Source: Notolepis coatsorum (taxonomy: Eukaryota; Chordata; Actinopteri; Aulopiformes; Paralepididae). From it: a DNA stretch of 64,000 nucleotides. Positions within the stretch are counted from its first letter, which is position 1. Each line of letters begins with the position of its first letter. Position numbers and translations under genes: made by a program. Under the pieces are notes generated by a model. That model was not told the DNA's origin, searched no databases, and was given only the letters and a program-made list of their open reading frames with translations. Positions 53,005-63,700 of this stretch are shown here, piece after piece. Where the stretch lies: assembly GCA_963971535.1 (NCBI GenBank), contig OZ020589.1, positions 83,476,860 to 83,540,859 of the forward strand, in the 5' to 3' direction.

Positions 53005-54727
53005 CTATTTTCCGCTTTGACCTCCATTATTTTCTATAATTAATGGCAAAACCTTTGCCAAACCAGTTATGAGGTTGTTGCACGTTTCTATGGTGAGTTT
53101 ATTCGCCCAAAAAAAGTTGATGGCACCCATCAAAGCATCCTTGGTGAGCGGTTTCGCCTCTCTCCAAATGAAATCCTTCAGCATGTGCCAAACAATTTCA
53201 ATGGGGTTCAGATCTGGAGATTCAGCTGGCGTTTTGACCCAATTAATCCCCTTTGCTTCAATGCAAAGTCGTGCAGCCGTGTGTTTTGGGTCATTGTCTT
53301 GGAAGAATCGGTGTCGTCTCCAAAATGTTGCAGGTATGTAGGGGCCGGCCGCTGCCTTGATGATCGATTCCTCAAAAAACACCCTGTCCATGATCCCATC
53401 AAAAATTACCAGAGGGCCTGCGCCCATTCTGGAAATCGCTCCCCAAACATGCAGTTTCAATGGGTGTTTTGGGGCTGGTTTAACCATTCGATGGCCTTTC
53501 TTGGAGAAGCACTGTCTAGCAAAATGTTCGCGTGACACAGTGCTTTCGTCTGTGAAAATGACGTCATGCCACGTTTCACATGTGTCACGCCATAGGTGAG
53601 CTTGTGCAAGTCGTAATTCTTTATTCTGTTCCCGAATCATTGGCCAGAATTTTGTCTGGCCATATTTCCAGCCAAGACGTCTACGCGCTCCCCGTATCGC
53701 ACTCAGTCCGACACGGACACCAAACACGTCATCCAGCTGTTTCTGGACATGTCTTGCAACCAAGTTCAAGTTCAAGTTCAAGTTCTTTAATAGTTGTCAT
53801 ACAGAAGTACAGAATACTTTCATACAAAATGCTTCTTACTGTTACGCTCCAGAGACTGTGCTAGACAAGATAGTATCAAATAACATAATAACATAATATA
53901 GCATGAATTTAGAAGAAGAAAATGAGGTCACAGTGTTCGGTATAGACATATGTACAATGTTCTGAGTTACCATATAATATACAATACACAATACTATGCA
54001 GTGTACTAATGTACAGTACTATCTAGTGCAAAGCAGAAATGGGATGAGGTACAATTTTAGGTACAATTTACAGTAAGGTGTACGAGTTGTAGTGCAATCC
54101 TTCATCCATAAATATAAAGTGTGGGGAGTGGGTGCTACAGTGTGTTTGTTTAAAGTGGGTGTGTGCTATAAGTGTGTGGAGTGGGTGCTACAGTGTGTTT
54201 GTTTAAAGTGAGTGTGTGCGTGTGGATGTGTGTGCTATGTGCGTTTGGTGGTTGTTGTTGTGTAGTGTTCATTCATTGTTCATTGTTCGTATATTTTAAC
54301 CATGTCTCGCGGGCCTTGGTCATCTCGTCAATAGCAGCCATGACATTGCTATAGAGAAAGAAAAAAAGAGGACATTAATTGATGCATACAGTCACGCCAA
54401 TATGATGATTATAATAAGTCCCTGCAACATATGTTTGCATTATTAAACCATGAATATGCTTTAAAAAATAATTAAATGAAAATGGCAACATTATTTCACT
54501 ACTGTACACAGTATGTGCTACTGTAATATCGATAGAACAAATACTTACTCAGACAATTTAGGTGGTGCTGGAGGTCGTGGTTCTTTCCTTTTGTAATGCG
54601 ACCAAACTGTGTTCTTTGTAACGTGGATTCCGACCGATGCAAGGTGTTGCTGAATTCGTTTTGTAGACATGCCTTGAGATCGAAGTCTGCGCACATCTCT
54701 CGAGTGTTGTCTGCACATTTTTGTCAT
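53005..54727 (-). pseudogene. Tc1/mariner-like transposase, two exons, disrupted
   Basis: Exon 1 (54727-54549) begins MTKMCRQHSRDVRRLRSQGM, a helix-turn-helix typical of the Tc1 paired-like DNA-binding domain, and ends at a gtaagt donor. A ~200-bp intron ends at ctatag; exon 2 starts at 54348 (NVMAAIDEMTK). A retroposon fragment (53758-54300) and a frameshift interrupt it; the catalytic part is open from 53757 to 53005: [22 protein letters not shown] carry D, D and E. The spacing between the second D and E is 32 residues by count, shorter than the usual 34 of Tc1. Terminal inverted repeats were not identified; a hAT MITE lies just upstream (54785). Confidence 0.85.
53758..54300 (-). mobile_element. 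5'-truncated retroposon inside the Tc1-like transposase
   Basis: It starts on the plus strand with aacc(aagttc)n, i.e. a minus-strand (gaactt)n 3' tail, and is flanked by catgtcttgc (53748-53757) and catgtctcgc (54301-54310), a 10-bp TSD with one mismatch. It holds a duplicated phrase (gtgggtgctacagtgtgttt at 54128 and 54182) and no ORF. The simple-repeat tail suggests a CR1/L2/Rex-type LINE. Confidence 0.75.
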
Positions 54728-54784
54728 TTTGGGCAGCAACACAACATGACACTGTACTATACTATAACACTTTATATATAGTAC

Positions 54785-55529
54785 CAGGCACGTGCACACA
54801 TAGAGGCCAAGGGGTGCCTGAGCACCTGCCTTTTTGAGCCTCATCAAAAAAGTGCCCCTTTTGAAAAAAAAATTTATTTAATTTTTTTTTTTTTTTTTTT
54901 ACGTTACGCATATAGACTGCCCTTCCAACTGAAAAATGTCAGGATAGAATCAAAATATTAGGGACAGAGAGAGAGATGCCCCATATTCCATTGCAGTTTG
55001 CACGGCCTCCTCCGCGGACCTATATATTTTATGCATAGCGCGGGTGGTGATGATGATGATGATAGAAACCGCTGTGGCGCATACAGTTGAATGCTGGTAT
55101 TACACTCATTGAGGGACACGAAGAAGTCAAGTCCGATGGGATTTGGGAATCTCAAATACAAATCGGGATTGGAATAAAAAATGCATTTATATTAAACAAT
55201 ACAGAATATACAGCACTTCTTGGGGCTGTAGGGTAAGCACTTATTCCCTCCCCCCTGGACATTTATGGAGATGTATGGGCCTTTTAAGTCAGTGATAAAA
55301 GTGTCTTTCAAGGATAAGTGAGCTCCTGCACTGATTATTATAGTTCAATATTCAATATTTGATCACCAAAACCCCCCAAAAAAGCATAAAAAGGGGGCCC
55401 CCCGCCCGAAAAGGGCCCTTAAAAATCGTGCTCGCGCGCTACGCGCGCTCGGTTAGTATATACACACAAGTGTAGTGCCCTTTTCAGCCTTTGAGCACCT
55501 GCCCCTCTAAAGTCCTGTGCACGTCCCTG
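54785..55529. mobile_element. hAT MITE, TSD tatagtac
   Basis: The ends CAGGCACGTGCACA and (reversed) CAGGGACGTGCACA form the TIR; subterminal GAGCACCTGCC words recur at both ends. The perfect 8-bp repeat tatagtac flanks it (54777-54784, 55530-55537). 745 bp, non-coding, with a poly(T), a (gat)n and a gcgcgctacgcgcgc palindrome near 55435. Confidence 0.92.
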
Positions 55530-55537
55530 TATAGTAC

Positions 55538-55739
55538 AGTAGTGGATTGGTCTGATAACCTGATTGGAGCAAACAGATGGGCCATTCATTGTGCGGCCAT
55601 CATATGCGGCAGATAGATTTGAGTCAATCCAGCCGCCTCTTGCATTAGGTTAGGTGTTACATTCTTCATACCAGCGGCCACCAGGCTCCACAACAGTGGG
55701 CGTGTTTACCTGCTGTAAAATGCATGCTTAATGAAAGGT
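55538..55739. other. Short interval without recognised features
   Basis: Likely the 5' flank of the Tc1-like element (beyond the MITE) followed by the start of a LINE relic. No terminal repeat was matched. Confidence 0.4.
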
Positions 55740-56010
55740 GTTTATCCCACTGTCTGGAAAGATGGTAAAATTATTCCCTTACCTAAAGATGGCAGACTAG
55801 CACTCACACACCAAATCAATTATCTTGGGTTCGAGTCATAAATTGTCATCGATACCAAAAATGAGTTTGAACGTGTCTGACGAACCCATAGAACAGGTAA
55901 ATAAAGTAAAATTACTGGGCATAATAATTGATAGCCAGCTGTCATGGGCAGAACACATTGATAGCATAGTGAAGAAAATGGGGAGTGGTATCTCCATGGT
56001 GAGGACATGT
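55740..56010 (+). pseudogene. LINE reverse-transcriptase fragment
   Basis: Frames read KLSSIPKMSLNVSDEPIEQV, VKLLGIIIDSQLSWAEHID and IVKKMGSGISMVRTC. 'K.LG..ID..L.W..HI......I...I..I.R' is the conserved RT thumb of CR1/L2-like LINEs. Both ends are lost, and it runs into an R1 repeat at 56030. Confidence 0.75.
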
Positions 56011-56029
56011 CTTTCTTATGTCTTTAACT

Positions 56030-56117
56030 TTAACAGATTGCAGAATGGGTACAATACAGACCAGAGAAAGACTTTCGTCTTGTTTACATCAGGGTCCCCC
56101 ATTTTAAATTCATCAAG
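56030..56117 (-). repeat. Retroposon 3'-end repeat R1, copy 4 (internally deleted)
   Basis: ttaacagattgcagaatggg and tacaatacag are followed directly by accagagaaagactttcg and cagggtcccccatttta; the middle ~45 bp of other copies is missing. Confidence 0.75.
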
Positions 56118-57169
56118 ACATTTATGACATACACAACATACACACTTGTATGTTGTGTATGTCTACTGTCTATACACAACATACACTTGTACACACTACT
56201 GTTACATCCAGACATTTATGACATACAGGATATAGACAACTCTGTCTATATATATAGACAGTTTCTAAAAGAGAATATATACATTTGAGGGGGAGGAAAC
56301 TGTACATTGAACTGTACATAACTATCAATAGACTAGCTAGCTATTTGTCTGTATCTCTGTCTAGCTAGATGCATGATTAGCTATTGATAGTCTGTGTCTG
56401 TTATATCAATTCAATATTGCCAGATACAATTGCACTGCTACTTGCTTGGCAACATTGTAACAAAATGCAGTTGTGCCAATAAAGGATTTTGCAATACAAT
56501 GTTGAGCTACTACTTAAAGGTACTGGGTCCTATGTACAATATATAGTTTTACTGCCATGCCCCTATGCTATACTTGCTATTACTAACTATATTATGCATT
56601 AATCACAACAAGTTATTTTCTTAAAGTGTCCTTTGTGTTTAAAGTGACCTATGGTGTGAGCGAGTGCACTGTGTGTTCATGTGTTTTTAAGTTAGACCCA
56701 CATTAAAGTCAATAGAACTACTATTTGGATGGGATCTGTGTCAATGATTCCATTCAACCAAAGTGAGTATCACTGTATTATACTACAACTCTATACATAC
56801 ATCTGAGTAGTGATTAGCACTATTACTCAGTAGTACTAATTTATATATTTTACACAGAGTTTAATCACCTGTTCATTGTATATCACTATTCCACTTTACT
56901 GTTACATTTGCACTCTGGTTGGATGTCATGTTAATGTACATTAAACTTGAAAACAAGAGATCTAATGTACATTGAACTTGAAAACAAGAGATCTAATGTA
57001 CATTAAACTTGAAAACAGTCTGTCTCTCCCTCCATCCCAACAGGAGGGGTAGAGTGACTATACTGTGTATACAGTATGTAGGTGTGACATTGGAATGCGG
57101 TGCAACCCCCCCCCACACACACAAACACACACCATTGAAATGCTAATTGTTGGCGCAGTAGTACTAATT
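56118..57169. other. No gene; repeats
   Basis: 56118-56230 has cacaacatacacttgta repeats with inverted arms. 56200-56320 resembles the start of the window (1-135). 56931-57018 carries three units of a 31-bp repeat (tctaatgtacattRaacttg...). The rest shows tattactaact-like and taccacaact words shared with 50640-50720. Nothing codes. Confidence 0.6.
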
Positions 57170-57315
57170 TGTATATTTACAGTTGAATCACCTACACTAT
57201 ATTACTGTTGCACTTTACTGCTACATTTGCACTCTGGTTAGATGCCAAACCTCTTTTCATTGTACTGTACTTGTGCTGTATAATGACAATACATTTTAAT
57301 CTAATCTGATCTAAT
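57170..57315 (+). repeat. LINE/SINE tail repeat with (aatct)n, copy 1
   Basis: ttactgYtacatttgcactctggtt ... gctgtataatgacaatacat and tttaatctaatctgatctaa. The same ~120 bp occurs at 58010-58125. The (tctaa)n end marks a retroposon 3' end on the plus strand. Confidence 0.75.
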
Positions 57316-57421
57316 CTAGAGGAAGGTGCTGCAGCACATGGATCATCTTTAGACAATGTTTAATAAGGGTTTTTAGCCCTAGTTGCACTTTTGTTGCAAT
57401 CCCAGTTATCCCATGTCTGGA

Positions 57422-57990
57422 TTATACATTGCAAAGTTCATCCTTCCTCTGCAGAGTTAAAATAAAGCTGACTTGACCTGACTTGAAAAAAACAGTGTTG
57501 AGACCAGGGTTTCCGTTAGAATTTTTTTTTGCCGGTCTGAGTGTCCGGTAGATTTCAATCGAGCCTGAACGGGTTAGGATGAATTTGTCGCTGTCCCCGT
57601 CCCCATTCAAAACCCCCAGCATTTTGGTTAGGAAGGCTTCTTCTAAGCTGTAGTCAAAAGTACAGCCAACCTCAAGAATGGACACCTCCCTAAGGTGTTC
57701 ATTTACCACAAATACATCTGGGGTGTTATCTGTAATACTAGAGAACATGGAATCATCATTGCACAGGTTGAACATGCTTGGCTTCACAGTAGAATGCTTA
57801 TACAGCGTGATGGAGGACCTAAAAATAAGAGAGATATCTTTCGCTATCAAATCTACTATTCTGTCATGCCTACTTATGTATAGGCCCCTATATACATGGC
57901 AACCATTTAAGATGTGGGACATGGTTTCAGCTATTTGGTTATTGTCATGATGAATACAGTGAGGAGCATGACTGCCTGGAAACCAGATGG
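57422..57990 (-). pseudogene. R2/NeSL-type LINE: zinc knuckle and restriction-like endonuclease fragment
   Basis: From about 57990 the minus strand reads WFPGSHAPHCIHHDNNQIAE then TMSHILNGC, a CCHC knuckle, followed by RHDRIVDLIAKDI. Then comes TPDVFVVNEHLREVSILEVG with DYSLEEAFLTKML. The PD-(12-14)-E arrangement and the knuckle directly before it are the restriction-like endonuclease of early-branching LINEs (R2, NeSL, Rex6 group) at the protein C-terminus. About 190 codons remain, without RT. An aattttttttt run near 57520 is inside the frame. Flanked on both sides by copies of the same (tctaa) tail repeat. Confidence 0.75.
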
Positions 57991-58009
57991 AGAGATTCAG
58001 TTTAGATAT

Positions 58010-58125
58010 ATTGTATATTACTGTTGCACTTTACTGCTACATTTGCACTCTGGTTGGATGCCAAACCTCTTTTCATTGTACTGTACTTGTGCTGTATAAT
58101 GACAATACATTTTAATCTAATCTAT
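58010..58125 (+). repeat. LINE/SINE tail repeat with (aatct)n, copy 2
   Basis: Direct copy of 57180-57305 (ttactgttgcactttactgc ... ttaatctaatct). Confidence 0.8.
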
Positions 58126-58609
58126 TCCTGCCGCTGAAGTGCCCTTATGCAAAGCACTTAACCCCCAATTGATCCAGTGGAGTTGCTCAGTGGCCAACGG
58201 TGTCAGGCTGTGGTTGTACTGGGCAGCTCCCAGGTATGAATATACATGTTATTCTTCTATTAGTTAAGAAACGGCATATAGGCTTTACCTGGTAGGCGTC
58301 TTGTATCGGATTGTGATTTCCCACAGTAGCCAGTTTCCAGTTTACATCAGTTCAATTAATAATTATTAGATTAGCCGACGTTTTCATCTAGGAAAAGAAA
58401 AGGAGGTCAATTCCTGTATTTATTTCATTATGCCTTGCTAAGTTGGCTTGTTACTTGCATCCAGACAGCGTGATTAACTAGCATTTAATCCTAATGCGGT
58501 ACAGAGTATATCAGATCAGTTACTCCTCTCTAACCAGAATGCTCGAAACGACATACCGGCTGTAATACGCCATAGTAAATATAGTCACCAATGGCTCGAA
58601 GTGATTGAT
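58126..58609. other. No gene seen
   Basis: Contains gcaaagcacttaacccccaattg-like DNA reminiscent of fish SINE heads (58130-58240), but no box A/B pair or tail could be paired with confidence. Confidence 0.4.
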
Positions 58610-58895
58610 CACAGACAATCCATAACAGTTGATCTGTCGTAACAAGAAAATATCACAAACAATCCATAATGATTGATCTGTCGTAGTATATGATCACAGA
58701 CAACCCATATAGTTAAGCCTGCCGTAGTAGAAAGTATCACAAACAACAATCCATAATGATTAAGTCTGCCGTAGTAGAAAGTATCACAAACAACTCGTAT
58801 AGTTAAGCCTGCCGTAGTAGAAAGTATCACAAACAATCCATAATGATTAAGTCTGCCGTAGTAGAAAGTATCACAAACAACTCGTATAGTTAAGT
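58610..58895 (+). repeat. Minisatellite, ~44-bp unit, about seven copies
   Basis: The unit is ataRtgattaagtctgccg, tagtagaaagtatcacaaac, aaYcc/tcgt. Two variants alternate (aatccataatgatt and aactcgtatagtt). The minus-strand frame across it is a repeat artefact. Confidence 0.9.
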
Positions 58896-59110
58896 ATAGA
58901 AGAGAGAAATGGTGGGGGGGGGGGTGGTAGAGAGTAGAGGTTCACCGAGGGAGGTAGAGGGAAAGAGAGAGAGAGCAGTAGAGATAGAAGAATATACAGA
59001 AAAAGAAAGTAATGTTTAAACCAATTCAAGAAGCAGATCAATTGCCTTTCAAATGTAAATTTGGCTTTTAAAGGATACATTTTTAGTGCCAGCCCTGCAT
59101 TGTCTCCATT

Positions 59111-60217
59111 TTTTTTTTATAAACAAAGTTTTTTATTCAAAGATTACATTTACATTCATATCTTGCATACAGATGTCATGTCCTTTGTTTTTTCCTTACT
59201 GAATATCCCTCCCTCCTGCCCCACCCAGACAAATAAAAAAGACAGTACAAAAGTAAATAAATACATACAAAATAAAACAAATACAAAATGTGAAATTAGG
59301 ATCCACTTTAACAGCATATGGTACTCTTAAAGGATAAGTCTATTTGCTATGGATATAATGAAACATAAGTGCAACTCCAGGTCCGATACACAAGCCAGGT
59401 CGTATGACCCTAAATACGTGAGGTGGGAGATTAAATAAATACACGCCCACTGTCCCCAACGACCCAAATCAACAGGTAAGCCTACTCAGTGAAAATTGTC
59501 CCCCCCCCCCTACATGGCATTCGACATAACTTCAGTCAGGAGGTAACGGATCTATTCTATCTACATATGAGATTAGCGGTTGCCAATGTGTGTAGAATTT
59601 ATCAGCTGATTTTTTCCAGTTTTAGGAATGACATCACATCATTCAGCCATAATCTGGATGATGGGGGAGGTTCTGCTTTCCCATGCAAGAGTATCCTCCT
59701 GCGGGCAATCAGTGAGGCAAAGGACACTACATTGTATTGTTTTTTGGTCAAGATCACATCCTCCTCGGGGATCCCAAAGATAGCAATTTGGGGGCAGGGC
59801 ACTATAGTAATCTCCAGTACCTCCGAGATGGTATCAAAAAAGAACTTCCAGAATGTTATCAGTTTCGAGCAGGACCAGAACATGTGGGTTAGATCCCCTG
59901 GTGACTGTGCACATCTGTTACAGTTGTCTGTCACATTGGGATATATTTTAGCCAATCTGGCTTTACTATAGTGGACTCTGTGAAGGACCTTAAACTGAAT
60001 AAGGCCAAGTCTGGCACAGGAGGAAGAGGTATTAACTCCCTCTAGTGCGTCCCCCCACCATTCATCTGAGAAGGCTACCCCCAGTTCAGTCTCCCACCCC
60101 GTCCTAATCCTGTTTATGGCTGTGTCTTTTCTAGGTATGGTATCATAGAGATATGAAACATGGCCCCTATCCATACTAGCCGAGTGTCGAAAACGCTCCA
60201 CACCTGATGGAGGGGGC
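59111..60217 (-). mobile_element. 5'-truncated L1, minus strand
   Basis: Poly(T) at the left (59108 onward) marks the poly(A) tail; the repeat cattgtctccatt (59098-59110) and catcgtctccatt (60217-60229) flank it with one mismatch. Only the ORF2 C-terminus and the 3' UTR remain (~1.1 kb). Long TSD plus truncation is typical of target-primed L1 insertion. Confidence 0.85.
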
Positions 60218-60228
60218 ATCGTCTCCAT
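59602..60228 (-). pseudogene. L1 ORF2 C-terminal fragment
   Basis: Reads RTGWETELGVAFSDEWWGDA, LGLIQFKVLHRVHYSKARLA, then NCNRCAQSPGDLTHMFWSC, the CCHC-like knuckle near the end of L1 ORF2, and ARRRILLHGK..PPPS. The frame is open through the remaining ~200 codons, so the copy is young or lucky. The family differs from the two long L1 copies (CTLC...MYWxC there). Confidence 0.85.
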
Positions 60229-60422
60229 TCTTTACGTGTTCTTTTTAGCTGCCAAACTGAGCTAGTCAGTCGGCCAGGCTCAGCTGCTCTCTCGCAGAAT
60301 TTCTCAGCAGATAATTTCTTCTAAAAGCCAAGCGCTTACCTAGGGTTGTCGACCTGTCTGCCGATTTTTCCGCGAGAGAGTTCTCCGCGAGCCGGACCGG
60401 CCGAGGAGCCCAGGACAACAGC

Positions 60423-60911
60423 CACGTCAGGGGTCACCAAAATGAAGGAGAATGGGCTTCTAAAGGAAAAGCAGACGAGGCTGGTCTTAATTATTATCGA
60501 TAGAAGTTTTATTCAACTTAAAGCATTGGTTTAAGAGTACAGAATTGATATAGAACCGACTGATATAGAACCAAATTGATATAGAACCAAATTGATATAG
60601 AACCGGCGCCGGCAGAGAAGGTGGAAGAGAGCGCGGTCCCTCCCCTTACATTGACATTTATAGACATTCTAGAACAGCTGATCACATGACAACATGACAT
60701 GTTTAAACAGGCGTATCCTCTCCCTAACATCATACGATATGATCATGACCCAAAATGCTTCTGAACGGGATGTCATTATGTCCCCCCCCCATCCTGGTAA
60801 AGATCAACACATCCCCACAGAGGTCTGTTAATATACTACAGAGTTCTGTTAATATATTACAGAGCTCCGTGGGAGAGTGCAGATCGATAGTAATGATGAT
60901 CTCATATGACA
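60423..60911 (-). mobile_element. Retroviral-type LTR with tRNA-Trp-like primer site
   Basis: On the minus strand: LTR from TGTCATATGAG (60911) with TATAAATG (60662-60655) and AATAAA (60513-60508) to ...CATTCTCCTTCA (60443), then TTT, then TGGTGACCCC-T-GACGTG (60439-60423), which equals the complement of the tRNA-Trp 3' end except for one inserted base. tRNA-Trp-type sites are used by some vertebrate retroviruses. A leader with a gtaag donor follows to about 60240, where the truncated L1 begins. No gag, pol or env frame is recognisable and no second LTR was found; it is a broken endogenous copy. Confidence 0.65.
60536..60607 (+). repeat. Short tandem repeat (gatatagaaccaaatt)n in the LTR
   Basis: Four units of 15-19 bp built on tgatatagaacc. 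It lies between the TATA box and the polyadenylation signal of the minus-strand LTR. Confidence 0.85.
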
Positions 60912-61514
60912 TTTTCGACTACACCTGAAACAGGCATCTGTCAACCAGTCAAAGGAAATGTGAGTACACAACTTTTACGTCAGTGTGTTCAAACCTCTGT
61001 TACTCTATTTCATTAGCACTCAACGTTATTTTCCTTTATTGTGTAAGAAACTTCAGAATGTTACCTTTCAAAAGAGACAAAGAGACTCATGCATGTGATA
61101 TAAGTATAAAGTATAATAAATAAACTACTTTGGGTATACAATCGTCAAAAACTAAAAAGAGACATTTTGCCTGATGCTTAACCTCTTAACACATTCCCTG
61201 CCATAACTTATATCCATCAATATAGCCAGTCTGCCACCACTGTAAGCCTATGGAGATGTTCACCTTCTTTGCAGGGCTATAACTTTTTAAATTGTATTGC
61301 TAAATTGACATTACTATGGCCCATTCAACATCGATTATCTATCGTTCAGGATGTAGGAATGTTGTACTTTTTCATTCAAACATTCATACAAAAATGCCTT
61401 CTAGAATATAAGTATGTTTTTATCGTTTTCTGCACTAATTCCTAGAACGTGAGTTATAGGCCTAAACATATATATAGATTATCGATTGCCGTTTATTCCC
61501 GATACACGCTATAT

Positions 61515-62956
61515 CAGGGTTAGAAATTAAAAAAAAAATTCAAGGGCTTTTTTTGCCCCCCTTAATTGATTTTCGGGGGCTTTTTTGTATTTCGGGGGCA
61601 CAACATTTTTATAATGAAAATGTACATAAAGATTATAAAACATTGTTGACACTTTTTTTTACAGTCTTCGTCCCTATGTTTGATAACGTAATGTTAATGT
61701 CTCCATATATAGGGCTCTACGCTAACCTTTTTCCCAAGGAGCACATGTGCTCCTAAATAAAATGTTAATAAATAAAATCTAAATACAAATTTAGGAGCAC
61801 ACAAAGAAATTTTGGAGCACAGTGACAATTGTTCAAGTAACACACACACACACACACGATGTGTGACATGGCTTGGTTTCATGTTTTGAGGTACCTTCAA
61901 TTATCTGTAAATAATACATACATACTCTATCTAAATAGATTAAATATGATTGTCCCTGAGGGCAAGTTGTGTTGTTGTCTTGATATATCTACAAATAGTA
62001 GACGAATAGCCGGTTGCCTCTGGATTAATGAATGTCTAATATTGAATAATATTATTAGCTATTTTATTTTTAACATCCCTAATTCCAACAGTCAAGAGGC
62101 TTGTTTCAAATTGATACATGAAAAACCCCACACACGCAACAACATCCACCTCAAACACAACAAAAGAACAGAACATCTCATGAACTTATGTCATGGACTC
62201 TATGGACTATCAGCTGACCTCGCACCAATGCATAGGGAAATAGTCAGACATCCCAGAATTATTTCATAATACAAGTTTTGAATGGACGTTTGGATTAAAA
62301 TCATCCCGAAGACAGCACTGGAACGTTTGTGAGTATAGGCTCTGGCCAGATCTATCAATGAAATACGTTGCACGCTCAGCGCTGTGGAATGAAGGAAATG
62401 CGCATCGGGATCGGATTTGGATGTTATTCTTTGAAGTTGTGTTACAAATGGAACGGTCTTTCCCCGCCGAACACAAGTTACTTAACGTTACACAGATCGC
62501 GCTATGCTGATGCTTAGCTTGCTAACGTTAAGATAGCAGTGTAACTTAATGTTACACTATGCATGCTTGATGAAAGCAGAGCTCTCTGTCTGTCTGCGTT
62601 CGCACCTCTCAAGTACCTGTAACACGCAGCGGGCCCCGCCTCCCTCCCTCCTTGCAACAAACATTCCACCCAAAAACTGAATTTCAGTCCAGTTTCTGAA
62701 CTATTAACAGCGGAGCTGTTTTGTAATCTTCACTTGTCTCGCACACTGCAAGTAAATGATTTTTCCGGTTCGCACACACACATATTATTAGGGGCAAATA
62801 CGAGGGAAATGCTCGCACTGTAGAGCATAATATAATTATATATATAATTAGTAAACTGTCGGTAGCTTTTCTTGCCCCCCTTAACTGATTTTCGAGGGCA
62901 TTTGGTAAATTTTCGAGGGAATTTTTGCCCCAAGACCCCGTTAATTTCGAACCCTG
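61515..62956. mobile_element. hAT element nested in TTAA copy E, TSD cgctatat
   Basis: Ends CAGGGTTAGAAATTAA and TTAATTTCGAACCCTG; perfect 8-bp TSD cgctatat (61507-61514, 62957-62964). The undisturbed site is seen in copy A near 5278 (acacgctatattaaaa), a natural empty-site control. Subterminal regions repeat ttgcccccctta..tgattttcg at both ends. Inside, gctctacgctaacc..ttttcccaaggagcac (61711) resembles the end of another hAT-type family. No transposase frame is convincing. Confidence 0.93.
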
Positions 62957-63504
62957 CGCTATATTAAAAAATTCAACTGTATATGATCCTATACGTTATG
63001 CGTCATCATGCATGGAGGAAAGGGGGGGGGGTCGTTTATAATTCCGTGATCGTCAGTAAATGCTTTATGTAGTATGGGTGATATATTGATCAGATCGGTT
63101 TGCAGTGAAATGAATAAACAATTGGGCTGAAAATAACATTAGCGTCCTCTTACCGTTCGCCAATGAGACTGGCGATGAAAGATCCCAGGTATAGGACGTC
63201 GATCGTCTAGGTCCATTTCCGGTTTGTATGTCGCAATAAACGGCGAAATCATTTTGATTATTACGTTTTTAAAGCGATCCATTATGTACATAGTGTCTGT
63301 TGGGAGCCTTGCGACAATATCTGATGGCTGGATGAATTTAATCGACGCACACCTCCCACTTCCTGTTGTTCGAGTGTAACTCGCCCGACCATCCACCACG
63401 CGGCGGTATTGAGCCGTCGTTGTATTGAGCCGTAGGGTCCAGCTGCAACACCGGAGGTGTATATATGAATTATGAATGCCATGGCGAAAAAATGAAATAT
63501 TGAT

Positions 63505-63700
63505 CTAACCCTAACTAACCGTACTGTCATGCACTTGTCCTAATAAACTAACCTACACTGTAGCACTCAACACTTTGATGAACATTGTTGCTCAGCTGAT
63601 AGAGTTGTGCCCTTCCTGATGGCTTGTCGTACAGAACTTGTAAGTCGCTTTGGATAAAAGCGTCAGCTAAATGACTAAATGTAAATGTAAATGTAAATAT
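63505..63700 (+). repeat. SINE with conserved fish 3' tail
   Basis: The phrase gtaagtcgctttggataaaa gcgtcagctaaatgacta followed by (aatgta)n at 63640-63698 is the widespread LINE-derived 3' tail of fish SINEs. The upstream part (ttgctcagctgatagagttg) may be the tRNA-related head. Exact start uncertain. Confidence 0.75.

Noticed and set aside
58610-58895. CRISPR-like array of ~44-bp repeats
   Set aside because: There are no unique spacers; the units are contiguous tandem copies with two alternating variants. In a vertebrate genome this is a minisatellite.
61859-62269. 136-codon frame inside the nested hAT element
   Set aside because: Possible degraded protein, but no transposase, zinc-finger or LINE motif can be recognised; too weak to list as a gene.
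63505-63520. Telomere-like taaccctaactaacc
   Set aside because: Only about two imperfect units; no array, so not an interstitial telomere.
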